Origin: Phocoena phocoena
Taxonomy: Eukaryota > Chordata > Mammalia > Artiodactyla > Phocoenidae
Assembly: GCF_963924675.1 (NCBI RefSeq)
Contig: NC_089239.1
Location: 29,659,818-29,723,817 of the forward strand
DNA: 64,000 nucleotides
Reading direction: 5' to 3'
Part shown: positions 1 through 12,549 of the stretch, piece after piece
How the letters are laid out: the number at the start of each line of letters is the position of its first letter
How positions within the stretch are numbered: position 1 is the first letter of the stretch
The notes under the pieces: generated by a model
The model's database searches: none
Told to the model about the DNA's origin: nothing
What the model saw: the letters and a program-made list of their open reading frames with translations, nothing else
Made by a program: the position numbers and the translations under genes

Positions 1-942
1 TGCCCCTCTCCTCCCTCTTTAAAAGTAGGGCCTTAATGGTGTCAGTCAGTAAGTTAAGACATCTCTGTTGCCTCTGGTGTGGAGATTCTATGAACTGGGG
101 ATCCTCCATCTGTTCAGCAAGCGCCGAGCCCCTATCAGAGGAGCCAGTGCTGGGCCAGTGGCTCCAGATTCCAGAGAGCAGTGTCTGTGCTGGGGGCCTC
201 TAGGCTAGGGAGGGGGGCAGATAGGAGTATAAGCACAGGGCGGTGATACACATGCTCTTAAAGGTTTGGGTGGAATTCTGTGTAGCAGAGGAGGACGTGC
301 GAGACCAGAGCTGGTGAAGTCTGGGAGGATTTGCAGAGGTCTGACGTCCGAGGTGGGTTTCGAAGGAAGGCTAGTGTTTATCCAGGTTAGAGCGTGGAGC
401 AGGGGGAGTGTAAAGGCAGCTTTCGGGAGCTGGGCAGAGCTTCGCGTTACCCTCAAGAAACGTGTAGGAAGGTGCGTGGAGAACCAGAGCCCTGAGATGT
501 GCCAGGCGGCTCCTGGAATATGAATACAGAGTGAGGCCTTTGGCAGGCAGCAGGGAGTCTGGGCAGCCGAGTTCATGGTGGTCGACTAGAGCCTGAATGC
601 AGTGGTCCTTCATTCTCGGACTCCTGGCCTCCTCGAGGCCTCAGTGACGGGGTGCGGACGCTGTTCTTGGAGCGAGGTGCCCGGGCGTGTGAACATGCAG
701 AGCACCACTCCCTCTCCGACCCCACCTTGTTCCACGCGCACGGGGAAGCCCGGGTCCCCTGGTTAGAAACGCCGGCCAGGAGAGTGTCCTCACCTGTCCT
801 GAGAAGCGGGTGTGGGTGACGCCCTTCTGAAGCAGGAGCCGTGCTTAGGGAGGGTCGCTTTATCACGTTATGGGCGGACTGAGAATTAGTCTTGTAATAA
901 TGTGAACCATTAAAAAGTTGGTTCTTTATTAATGTTTTCCAG
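1..942 (+). other. MCPH1: MCPH1 intron 7 (3' part)
   Basis: Sequence upstream of exon 8, ending in a pyrimidine-rich acceptor (tgttttccag, AG at 941-942). A second AG at 943-944 could serve as an alternative acceptor two bases downstream, but it would change the frame. Open frames on both strands here are short and resemble no protein I know. Nothing else was recognised in this stretch. Confidence 0.75.
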
Positions 943-2112
943 AGGACTCCTTTGCTGGTGTTCTACACTTGTCTTTTGATGATCTTTGTGGGAGCTCTGG
1001 ATGTGGGACCCAGCAGAGGAAATTGGGAGGATTCCTTGATGAAAGTAAAAGCGCTGCGTGTGCTTCCTCAGCTGCGTTGAAAACGAGAAGTGTCCGTCCG
1101 CCAGCATCTCCCGGCTCCCTTGGTCAGTTAACCCTTCACCAGTCCCCCGGCAGTCTTTCCAAGGGAGACACCCACCGGCAGGGGGTTGCTGCGGGCCAAG
1201 TCATCACCCCCGACGTGAAGCCAGCACGGGAGCCGGCTGAGGGGGTGTTTGATGAGAAGAGGGGCCTGTCTCCTACGCCATCTGTAACGAAGGAGCCCGC
1301 CGGGGGCCCTTCATGTCCCCAGAGCCCCTCAGCCACAAGAAGAAGGGTGTCGGCGAACTCCAGTCCACCCCCGGAGGAGAGACTGAGCAAGAGGCGGTCC
1401 CTCAGGTGGCCCCCTGCGCCCCGGCTACAGCTGGAGAGCAGCCCGAAGTGCGCAAGCAGCTCTGCCGTGGAGACTCTGGGCCGCGGGGAGTCCTCGTACG
1501 ATGATTACTTTTCTCCCGATAACCTCAAGGAGAGGGACTCGGAGAGCCTCCTTCCCGGGGTGCAGCCGCCCGCCGGCCCTGCCCTGCTCCACTGCATGAG
1601 GAGCCTTTCCAGGAGAGAGAGGACCAGCCTCCTGGAAAGGGCTGACTTCTCCTGCATCGGCAGAAGCCCCAGGTCAGCCGGTGGTACCGACTCAACGGTG
1701 AAGGCTGGCTTCCGTCTCCAGAAGCCTGCAAACTACGAAGCTGATCCGGGCTTGAGCAGCGTGACTTCTAAGGAAACGCCTGCTGCTGAAGGAACCCCAG
1801 GGGACTGTCCCCGGGCCGAGGCTCGGGGAGGGGAAGACGCCCGCCCGGGCGGGAGTGACTCTCCCCATACCCTCAATGGACTCACTCCTCAGAAGGGACT
1901 TCGAGGTGATTTTACTTCTTTGAAAGGAAGCAATAAAGAAGTGGAAGGATGGATTGACATAAAAAGCACACAGAAAGAAGATACTCCTTCTAAAATGGTG
2001 AATTCCCCTGAAGGTGAAGCACAAAGTGATGATAAGCTAAACTTTGTAGGCGACTGGGATGTGGAAAAGTCTGCAGAGGCAATGGAAGAGTTACCCCGAG
2101 GATGTAGTGAAA
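943..2112 (+). CDS. MCPH1: MCPH1 exon 8 (microcephalin central region)
   Basis: Large internal exon of microcephalin, a BRCT-domain protein that restrains condensin II in interphase and acts in the DNA-damage response and neural progenitor division, in the nucleus and at centrosomes. The exon is 1170 bp, close to the roughly 1.15 kb I recall for human. It starts with the last two bases of a codon after tgttttccag and ends with one base of a Ser codon before gtatgt. It encodes about 389 codons, from EDSFAGVLHLSFDDLCG to GCSES. Blocks matching human MCPH1 from memory are SFDDLCG-SGCG near the start, RLSPTPS-like and KRRS motifs in the middle, SYDDYFSPDNLKER, the SLSRRERTS and DFSCIG blocks, and SPEGEAQSDD near the end. 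The rest is low-complexity, Ser/Pro-rich and poorly conserved, as expected for the disordered middle of the protein. There is no internal stop or frameshift. Confidence 0.93.
1491..1535 (+). other. MCPH1: Conserved condensin II-binding type motif in MCPH1 exon 8
   Basis: These codons read SSYDDYFSPDNLKER, which I recall as identical to human across SYDDYFSPDNLKER, while flanking residues differ heavily. Published work on MCPH1, recalled from memory, assigns this central short linear motif to condensin II binding through the NCAPG2 subunit. The identity is seen in sequence; the function is established for the human and mouse proteins, not shown here. Confidence 0.7.
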
Positions 2113-4209
2113 GTATGTGAACCTCCTTTACCGGTCTCTCCACTATAAGAATATGTAGTAGCGTGTCCATCTTCCACGTTTATCACAACTTTTTCATAAT
2201 CAAAATTTCCTTTTTTCCCTTTTATTAAACTTTAAAGAATGTATGTTTGATATTTACAGTGATAAATTCTTTAACTTCTTGAGGAACAGACAGCTTACTG
2301 CCCCATGGAATTCCTAGGTTCCTTGGTCAAACCTGTTATTAGGAATACATTTCTCTAAGTCTTATAGGTGAAAAGAAAAGGTGATGTCTGGATGTGTTGT
2401 GTGAGTAGTGGACTAGAGTGAGCGCTTTTCCTTGTTTCAGTGCAGCCTGTCACTGCAGCATCACTGTGCAAAGAGGCACGTGAGTGGAGGTCTTTTAAAA
2501 CTCTCAGTTTGTAATGGTGAGGCCGTTTATTTTAGAAGGGAAATTGAGGGGTGTAAGCCATTCATTCTGTTAAGAAAAGATAAATAAACCTGGAAACAAG
2601 TTAATATTTATTTTTGAAGAAACTGGGCAATTTAGCTATGAAGAAATTTTTTAAGTATTTTGTTTAAGTAAATAGTTCATTGTAACAGGCCTTATTAGAT
2701 TTCTATTTATTTGCTTTAAGCACGTCATTTAAATAGATATATTCCTATCTGTAATTTAGTTGTAACCATAGTAATGAACTATGTCATAGCAAAAGTAGCA
2801 ACAATTTTGCACTTTCTGATGATAAGCACAGACAGGTTTCAGCAATCAAAAGTGAAGAAATCTTGAACTTAAACCACCTTCACCTAAAGATTGGGTTAAA
2901 ATTTCGGTAAGGCCAAGTTTATTCTTCATTATTTCTCTACTCCTTGAATCATTTTAACCACCCTTTTCAAGTTGGAGAAGTTATATGGATTGAAATATAA
3001 TCACAGATGTATTGCATATCTTTTCCTTGGGTATGAACTCCCCAAAATCATCTCAGTAAAAGAATTTAATTTGTATATCATTAACCTTCTTTTTATGTCT
3101 GAGCTTTCTGATATATATAAAACTTTATTATATATTTATAAAATATAAAATTTGACATAAAACTATATTTTACATTCCATTAGGGTTGGTATGTGTTTTC
3201 AAAATATTTATTTTAAAATCATGTCAAGCCTAAAATTAATATAAAACAGTGAGTGTACGGAATTATTTTGGTAGCTAAGAATATCCCGTTCTTGAAGCTT
3301 ACATTCTCGTTCTCAGTTTTCATCTTGTGTATTCTTTCAGCTTTTGAATAATGCTTAATGACATGCAAATATAAGTCAAGTAAAAAAAAAAAAAAAAAAA
3401 ATCTGCTTCCAGGTGGTGTGAGCACCCTGCAGCCCCAGCGCTGCTCTGGGGCTCACCGCCACGTCCAGGGCCCCGAGGGGCCTGGGGCACGTGTGGTGAG
3501 GGATCACGGGCTGTAGGCAGGGCCCTGGCGTAACTGAATCTCAGAGATGGAATCAGATATTCTGTGTTCCCTAACGTAAGGACATGTAGATTGGTCTTGT
3601 TTTACGTCATCCCAAGAGAGAAAATCATTGAATTTAGGACAGGAAAAGACTTACCTATTGTCTAGCCTAAACCTAGGTCTTTGTTTTATGGTGGTAAAAT
3701 AAAGACCCACCGATCTCTTAGGTGGTCCACAGTCAGTCCACCTGGCATCCCACCTCTCTCTGGGAGCCCCACCCCCACCCCAGGTAAAAGCACCCGCAGG
3801 CCACCTTAGACATTCGTAGATGCTGAAATTGCGAAGCGGTGAATCCCACTCTGTACTCCACGTTGTACCTCTGCAAATCTTTTATGTTGCAATAAAAGTC
3901 TTTTTTCAGTTTCTGTTTCCGTTCACTTTTACTCGTCACCCTTGTCAGTGTCTAAGATAGATACTGTGCAGCCAGGGTTGTGAGAAGAGGTTACAAAGAC
4001 ACTCACGATAAACGTTAACAGAACGAGAATGGAGGGAGAAGCTTCTGAGTTTTAGAAAAACAATAACCTTCGAAATCATATTAACCAATAATTGTATTCT
4101 TTCTAAGCTTTTCATTCTCTAGTTTCATAGAAACACACAAATACATGCTCAGTGTAAGAGAAACTGCTAAAAAGGGTAAAATCATCCTGTCCTACTCTCC
4201 TCATCTACC

Positions 4210-4720
4210 CCTTTTTGTTAGTTCATTTAACAGGGGTTCTGTGCACCTGTCGTGTCCCGGGTTCCCTTCTAGTTCCCAGGGAGACGGCAGAGAAGGAGGC
4301 AGCGCCCCCGCCCCCCAGAGGTTACATCCTAGTGAGGAGGATGGGACAGCAGGTGTACGTCAGCATCATGCCAGGTAGCGTGCCGCGTGAGACAAGGGCG
4401 CTGGTTAGGTTAGGGAAGGCCTCTCGGAGGAGGTGACCTTGGCTCACAGGCCTGGGCAAGGGAGAAGAGGTACCTTGTGGCTGGGTATCATGTTTCAGGC
4501 TGAGGAAGCAGCAAGTGCAAATGTCCTGAGGTAGAAAATGCCCACAAGCGCCGCAAGGAAGCCACCATAGCGACAGCTCTCTGGGCTGAGGGAGACGGGC
4601 AGGAAGTACAGTCAGAGAGGCCCCGACAAGCCTGGGGTGGCTTTGTTTTGTTTTCAAGTGTGATGAGCCACTGGTGGGTTTCAAGCAGGGAGTAACCAGT
4701 TGTGATTTTTGTTTTGGATG
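4210..4720 (+). repeat. Ancient LINE (L2-like) fragment
   Basis: The wording of this stretch (a gain of material near a weight-like purine run, then 'aggtgaccttgg', 'gaggaagcagcaagtgcaaa' and 'gcagggagtaaccagttgtg') matches the L2 3' region seen across mammals. It is diverged and shows no target duplication. The family call is from memory of the repeat. Confidence 0.5.
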
Positions 4721-4780
4721 TAAGCCTGGGAGTGTCTGCTAGAGGCAGTCAGCCAGCAGTTGTGTTTCCTTCCAGACATT

Positions 4781-4813
<33 letters not shown>

Positions 4814-4814
4814 T
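4781..4814. repeat. (GT)n microsatellite
   Basis: Alternating GT over about 34 bp with one GA interruption near its start. Confidence 0.95.
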
Positions 4815-4969
4815 ACAAACACACAAGTGCAAGAAGATGTTTTAGGGGGATTTTATCGCATACGTAGGATTACATTATCCTATTGCCTTAAAATCTGTTT
4901 TTTTGAAAAATACGTCGTTTCCATATCAGTATCAACAGAGCAATAGGTCTACGTCATTTTAAAATGTGT

Positions 4970-5110
4970 TTCAGGAGTCAATGAAATTTTTCTGTAATGA
5001 GTCAGATAGTAAATATTTTAGACTTTGTGGGCCAGGAGGCAAAATCAAGGTACATAGGTAGTTATACCATGAGAAAAAGACAATTTTACAAAATTTTTAT
5101 CGGCTAAACT
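4970..5110 (+). repeat. Old hAT/Charlie-like DNA transposon fragment
   Basis: Contains the typical phrase 'agtaaatattttagacttt' followed by 'gtgggccaggaggcaaaatc', which recalls a common mammalian non-autonomous hAT element. No terminal repeats were identified, so the family is uncertain. Confidence 0.4.
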
Positions 5111-8100
5111 GAAAGTTGAGTATAACTTCTTTGTAATACAAGTTTTTTGTAATACAAGTCTAATGAGCGTAGAATTCTACTTTGGGGAAGGAATAACTTA
5201 ATTGGGGTTCAGATTGAGTGATCTCATCAAAATTGATCGCTAATGTTTATTAAGGCTGACGTGTAATAAGATTTTATGTATTTCACCTTTGAAAATGCCG
5301 TTTCACACAGATAGCCTACCACTCCCAAAGCAGGCGGTTTTCATCGAGCACATGTTGCCTAGGAAAGATCTACAGGCTTTTATTAGTGTCCGCTACGTGT
5401 GCCCTGTAGCAGGTCCTCCCGGAGCAGGTGTAGCTCCTCCGCTGTGCAGTCGTGTGGGGTTTGAGTAAATCCCCTTTGCTCTTGCCTCAAGGTCTGCAAA
5501 ACGTTGCTGGAACTGGAGCTTGCTCCTGGGAGATACATCCACATCAAATTAGCACGACAATGGAGATCTTCTTGTTTTAACTTCTGGCACCGCAGGACAG
5601 GAAGTATGTAAAAGCTGCTAGATGTCACTTACGTGTGGAAATGGCTTTCCACCCCCTGTGGCATTGCTGACCACAGCTCTTCGGATGCCCACCTGAGGTC
5701 GGTTTTCACTGTCAACTAGGTAAAGCCGATTCATCATCCTGAATTAGCGCACAGCTTGGCTGATGCTCGTTTCTCAGTAACAAAGGTGGCTGGAGTGGTC
5801 CCACGGGTGCCGCGTGGCCACCGGCAGGAGCAGAAGGAAATCCTTTCCACACCCACGCCCTCACTGTGGTCCTTGGTCTGAGAGAGGCTTTGCTGTGGAT
5901 GACGGAATTGCATGTCAGCACAGACACGTGCCTTATCTAAACAGTTTGGCCATGTCCAATTAGGTTCTTTTTGATGAATCATAGTCACCAGTAGAGGTTG
6001 ATGAGAAGGCTAGCTTGCCCTCTTCTGCAAGCTCTGTCTACCAGCTCTTATTGAAAGCAAGTCTCCAGACATGCAGACATTATAAAACATGATTGGCATG
6101 CAGATGGGGAACCGTCCACAGATCAGACCTATAAGCTGAAGTCCCAGGTCTTGTCCTTTAAGTTAACTGTCTGTACCTGATCTGAAAGGTTTAGTAGAGG
6201 CAGACGGGATTCTCGGGGCTCATTTCTGGAAACTGGGCAGCATCAGGCCACTAGATAACCCTCAGCCCTGCAGTTTCTCATAGGACCATTTAGGGACCAA
6301 GTCTTGGATATGACCCCTGGGTACCAGCTATGGCACATGCCCTACTCATACGTGGGTAGGAGGGCCCTGTGATATTTTAGCCAATCCATGAATTTAACTG
6401 AGAAACATTCCTGGCATCCATTACTCTGATGAACAAGCCGATGATATCACCAGTTACCACTCATTTCTTTCGTCCATTTTGCCAGTTAACAAAGCATCTA
6501 GTATTGGGCGGGAGGGTTTATAGGAGTTGTCTCTAAAGTGTGATGTTTCTGTGAGCTCACCACTACTGGCGGGGGTGTCTTGATAGGGAAGCAGTAGCTC
6601 ACGTACTTCATGTCACACAGTCTGTGATGAAATGTGCTAACCTACAGCCTTCACGACACTGTGTTGCTCTGTCTTGGTGCACTAATCCTTGGGACAGAAA
6701 TGGCAGGAGGGGTCTGTGCTGGCTTTGGTGGGTTTGTTGGTGGTCACTGCCTGTGTCTCTGAGCTGGGAAGGATTATGAGGCTTGGTCTCGGCTTTGAAG
6801 GACAAGGTGACATGAATAGTAGTGTCTGCTTGGAGAAGTGATTGACATGCTTCAGTAGCGGGTTTATCTGGATTATCACTTTAATTGGTGGAGAATTACA
6901 GGCAAAAATGCTATAATAATTGTCTGTAGAAGGTATTTTGTATATTTCTTCATTTGTAACCCCAGGCAGGGAATTGCTTTTATAATTTCAGATTTGTTTT
7001 GCAGCCTTTTGAGAAAGTGATAATCTTATTTTGATGTAACTGATAGATCTCACTGAAGTCATCAGCAGATATACCATTTTCAATTGAATTAATTAAAAAT
7101 ATTTCATACATGTTTTACGAAAACAAAGCCCAGCAAATTATAGGCACTTACATATTCTTATTCAGTGTAGAACATTTTGTATATTCTGAATATTTCTTCA
7201 TTTAAGAGAAAGTATGATTTACTATTGTACCAAGTAGGTAGGCATACGTGTACATGTATCCCTTAAGTATTTAAAATTGAAGATTAATTATTGTACTTCT
7301 GGATAATTCAAGTAAAATACAAATATATTCAGAAGAGTGTTTCTCCACACCCTCTTCTCCAGAACCTGCCAGACCACTTACTGGAGGTAAGAAATCCTAA
7401 CAGCTTGACGTAAGTTACTCAACCTATGTGGCTACAAGGAGGATATTAGAACCCACTGATTATTTGACTGCTTGATTTGTTTATTTGTATATTTATTCAT
7501 TTATTCGCTAATCACCTATGTCCAGCACATAAGCACAAGGGGAGTTAATGATGTAAAGCTCTGTCCCTTTCCCTTCAGGAGCTTAGACATGCAGGGAAGA
7601 CGGAGTCAAGTTAATCCATATACGAGGATCAGGCAATTCAAAAGATGGAGAGATGACCCCCAATGGGAGAGGTTATATGGTACTAAAACTAATACACGTA
7701 TTTAAAATCCAGATTTTAATTATCTCTACAATGATTATAAAGGAAAAGATTCCACATCATCTTTTGAAGATCATCATTAGATTTTATTTTTGTTTTCTTG
7801 GTTAACAAAGTGAACTTGATATTTTAGCAGATGAATGTGTGTGTGTGTGTATATTCTCTTGTCACCTGAGTATTGCTTGTATAGAGCTTGTGAACTGGCA
7901 CGTATCCAAATCCCAAAAGTATATATGGAAAGGATTTTTCTTGGGTGTCTTTTAAGGCTCTTTCCACAGTTTTAATATTCTGCATTCTACATTGTTCTTA
8001 AATAATTCATTATTCAGATTTTAGGAGCTCAGAAGAAATTTCCCACTGGGACCGCGTTAACATTTTCTATTGATTAGTATACACCTTTATTGTTAAAATT

Positions 8101-8704
8101 ATAGATTCTTAAAAATCAGCCTTCAGAAGCCTTTTTTTCTTTGATATAGTTGATCTTAGAGTGTCTTGTACCTGTAAATATTGATTGCTTTAATATATTA
8201 TTAGTAACAGTATTATTAGTCTTAATTCTGTGTCTTGGAAGTAGGAAAGTAGGCTGTGCAGGAGGATAGATTGTTGGGAATAAGTTTATTTTGTATTTCT
8301 CTGCCCTGGACAAAACATGGACCAAGTTTCTTTTCTTTTTTATTTGTAACATCTTCATTGGAGTATAATTGCTTTACAATGGTGTGTTAGTTTCTGCTGT
8401 ACAACATAGTAAATCAGCTATACATAAACATGTATCCCCATATCCCCTCCCTCTTGCATCTCCCTCCCACCCTCCCTATCCCACCCCTCTAGGTGGTCAC
8501 AAAGCACCAAGCTGATCTCCCTGTGCTGTGTGGCTGCTTCCCACTAGCTAGCTATTTTACATTTGGTAGTGTATATAAGTCCATGCCACTCTCTCACTTC
8601 GTCCCAGCTTACCCTTCCCCTTCACCGTGCCTCAGGTTCATTCTCTACGTCTGCGTCTTTATTCCTATGCTGTCTCTAGGTTCGTCAGGACCACTTTTTC
8701 TTTT

Positions 8705-11700
8705 TTAGATTCCATATATACATGTTAGCATCCGGTATTTGTTTTTCTCTTTCAGACGTACTTCACTCTGTATGACAGACTCTAGGTCCATCCACCTCAC
8801 TACAAATAACTCAATTTCGTTTCCTTTTATGGCTGAGTAATATTCCATTGTATATGTGTGCCACATCTTCTTTATCCATTCATCTGTTGGTGGACACTTA
8901 GGTTGCTTCCATGTCCTGGCTATTGTACATAGAGCTGCAATGAACATTGTGGTACATGCTTCTTTTTGAATTATGGTTTTCTCGGGGTATATGCCCAGTA
9001 GTGGGATTGCAGGGTCATATGGTAGTTCTATTTTTAGTTTTTTGAGTAACCTCCATACTGTTCTCCATAGTGGCTGGTATCAATTTACATTCCCACCAGC
9101 AGTGCAAGAGGGTTCCCTTTTCTCCACACCCTATCCAGCATTTACTGTTTGTGAATTTTGTGATGATGGCCATTCTGACTGGTGTGAGGTGATACCTCAT
9201 TGTAGTTTTGATTTGCATTTCTCTAGTGATTAGTGATGTTGAGCATCCTTTCATGTGTTCGTTGGCAATCTGTTTATCTTCTTTGGAGAAATGTCTATTT
9301 AGGTCTTCTGCCCGTTTGGGTTGTATGTTTTTCTGATATTGGGCTGAATGAGCTGCATGTATAGTTTGGAGATTAATCCTTTGTCCGTTGCTTCGTTTGC
9401 AAGTATTTTCTCCCATTCTGAGGGTTGTCTTTTCATCTTATTTATGGGTTCCTTTGCTGTGCAAAAGGTTTTAAGTTTCATTAGGTCCCATCTGTTTATT
9501 TTTGTTTTTATTTCCGTTTCTCTAGGAAGTGGGTAAGAAAGATCTTGCTGTGGTGTATGTCATAGAGTGTTCTGCCTATATTTTCCTCTAAGAGTTTTAT
9601 AGTGTCTGGCCTTACATTTAGGTCTTTAATGTCTTTTGATTTTATTTTTGTGTATGGTGTTAGGGAGTGTTCTAATTTCATTCTTTGATGTGTAGCTGTG
9701 CAGTTTTCCCAGCACCACTTATTGAAGAGGCTGTCTTATCTCCATTGTGTATTCTTGCCTCCTTTATTAAAAATAAGTTGACCATATGTGTGTGGGTTTA
9801 TCTCTGGGCTTTTTTTCCTGTTCCATTGATCTATATTTCTGTTTTTGTGCCAGTACCACACTGTCTTGATTACTGTAGCTTTGTAGTATAGTCTGAAGTC
9901 CGGGAGCCTGATTCCTCCAGCTCTGTTTTTCTTTCTAGGATTGCTTTGGCTATTCGTGGTCTTTTGTGTCTCCATACAAATTGTGAACTTTTTTGTTCTA
10001 GTTCTGTGAAAAATGCTATAGGTAGTTTGATAGGGATTGCACTGAATATGTAGATTGCTTTGGGTAGTATAGTCATTTTTACAATGTTGATTCTTCCAAT
10101 CCAAGAACATGGTATATCTCTCCATCTGTTTGTATCATCTTCAGTTTCTTTCATCAGTGTCTTCTAGTTTTCTGCATACAGGTGTTTTGTCTCCTTAGGT
10201 AGGTTTATTCCTAGGTGTGTTTTTCTTTTTGTTGCAGTGGTAAATGGGAGTGTTTCCTTAATTTCTCTTTCAGATTTTTCATCATTAGTGTATAGGAATG
10301 TAAGAGGTTTCTGTGCATTAATTTTATATCCTGCTACTTTACCAAATTGATTGATTAGCTCTAGTAGTTTTCTGGTAGCATCTTTAGGATTCTCTATGTA
10401 TAGTATCATGTCATCTGCAAATAGTGACAGCTTTACTTCTTCTTTTCCAATTTGGATTCCTTTTATTTCCTTTTCTTCTCTGATTGCTGTGGGTAGAACT
10501 TCCAAAACTATGTTGAATAAGAGTGGTGAGAGTGGGCAACCTTGTCTTGTTCCTGATCTTAGTGGAAATGCTTTCAGTTTTTCACCATTGAGGACGATGT
10601 TGGCTGTGGGTTTGTCATATATGGCCTTTATTATGTTGAGGAAAGTTCCCTCTATGCCTACTTTCTGCAGGGTTTTTATCATACATGGGTGTTGAATTTT
10701 GTCAAAAGCTTTCTCTGCATCTATTGAGATGATCATATGGTTTTTCTCCTTCAATTTGTTAATATGATGTATCACGTTGATTGATTGGCGTATATTGAAG
10801 AATCCTTGCATTCCTGGAATAAACCCCACTTGATCATGGTGTATGATCCGTTTAATGTGCTGTTGGATTCTGTTTGCTAGTATTTTGTTGAGGATTTTTG
10901 CATCTATGTTCATCAGTGATATTGGCCTGTAGTTTTCTTTCTTTGTGACATCCTTGTCTGGTTTTGGTATCAGGGTGATGGTGGCCTCGTAGAATGAGTT
11001 TGGGAGTGTTCCTCCCTCTGCTATATTTTGGAAGAGTTTGAGAAGGATAGGTGTTAGCTCTTCTCTAAATGTTTGATAGAATTCACCTGTGAAGCCATCT
11101 GGTCCTGGGCTTTTGTTTGTTGGAAGATTTCTAATCACAGTTTCAATTTCAGTGCTTGTGATTGGTCTGGTCATATTTTCTATTTCTTCCTGGTTCAATC
11201 TTTTCAGGTTGTGCCTTTCTAAGAATTTGTCCATTTCTTCCAGGTTGTCCATTTTATTGGCATAGAGTAGCTTGTAGTAATCTCTCATGATCCTTTGTAT
11301 TTCTGCAGTGTCAGTTGTTACTTCTTCTTTTTCATTTCTAATTCTATTGATTTGAGTCTTCTCCCTTTTTTTCTTGATGAGTCTGGCTAATGGTTTATCA
11401 GTTTTGTTTATCTTCTCAAAGAACCAGCTTTTAGTTTTATTGATCTTTGCTATCGTTTCCTTCATTTCTTTTTCATTTATTTCTGCTCTGATTTTTATGA
11501 TTTCTTTCCTTCTGCTAACTTTGGGGTGTTTTTGTTCTTCTTTCTCTGCTTGCTTTAGGTTCAAGGTTAGGTTGTTTATTTGAGATGTTTCCTGTTTCTT
11601 AAGGTAGGATTGTATTGCTATAAACTTCCCTCTTAGAACTGCTTTTGCTGCATCCCATAGGTTTTGGGTTGTCGTGTCTCCATTGTCATTTGTTTCTAGG

Positions 11701-12501
11701 TATTTTTTGATTTCCTCTTTGATTTCTTCAGTGATCACTTCGTTATTAAGTAGTGTATTGTTTACATGTGTTTGTATTTTTTACAGATCTTTTCCTGTAA
11801 TTGATATCTAGTCTCATAGCGTTGTGGTCGGAAAAGATACTTGATACGATTTCAATTTTCTTAAATTTACCAAGGCTTGATTTGTGACCCAAGATATGAT
11901 GTATCCTGGAGAATGTTCCATGAGCACTTGAGAAAAATGTGTCTTCTGTTGTTTTTGGATGGCCTGTCCTATAAATATCAATTAAGTGCATCTTGTTTAA
12001 TGTATCATTTAAAGCTTGTGTTTCCTTATTTATTTTCATTTTGGATGATCTGTCCATTGGTGAAAGTGGGGTGTTAAAGTCCCCTACTATGATTGTGTTA
12101 CTGTCGATTTCCCCTTTTATGGCTGTTAGTATTTGCCTTATGTATTGAGGTGCTCCTATGTTGTGTGCATAAATACAATTGTTATGTCTTCTTCTTGGAT
12201 TGATCCCTTGATCATTATGTAGTGTCCTTCTTTGTCTCTTGTAATAGTCTTTAAAGTCTATTTTGTCTGATATGAGAATTGCTACTCCAGCTTTCTTTTG
12301 GTTTCCATTTGCATGAAATATCTTTTTCCATCCCCTTACTTTCAGTCTGTATGTGTCCCTAGGTCTGAAGTGGGTCTCTTGCAGACAGCAAATATATGGG
12401 TCTTGTTTTTGTATCCATTCAGCCAATCTGTGTCTTTTGGTGGGAGCATTTAGTCCATTTACATTTAACGTAATTATCGATATGTATGTTCCTATTCCCA
12501 T
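8705..12501 (-). pseudogene. L1 ORF2 remnant (endonuclease + reverse transcriptase)
   Basis: ORF2 of the L1 encodes an APE-type endonuclease, a reverse transcriptase and a Cys-rich C-terminus. The endonuclease (12501-11746) starts MGIGTYISIITLNVNGLNAP and keeps QETHF, GDFNTPLS and SDHN. The usual SRIDHILGH reads SRIHHILGH, so an Asp that I recall as catalytic in the human L1 endonuclease is His. A frameshift near 11740 leads into the reverse transcriptase frame (11738-10164), which has [35 protein letters not shown] and the catalytic FADD at about 10410-10421. An in-frame stop near 10160 and further frame changes between 9870 and 9416 and between 9015 and 8947 break the C-terminal third. The ORF span of 3.8 kb is the normal length. 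Confidence 0.9.
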
Positions 12502-12549
12502 TTTCTTAATTGTTTTGGGTTCGTTAGTGTAGGTCTTTTCCTTCTCTTG

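Noticed and set aside
1692..2024. 110-aa minus-strand frame
   Set aside because: Shadow of MCPH1 exon 8 coding sequence on the other strand.
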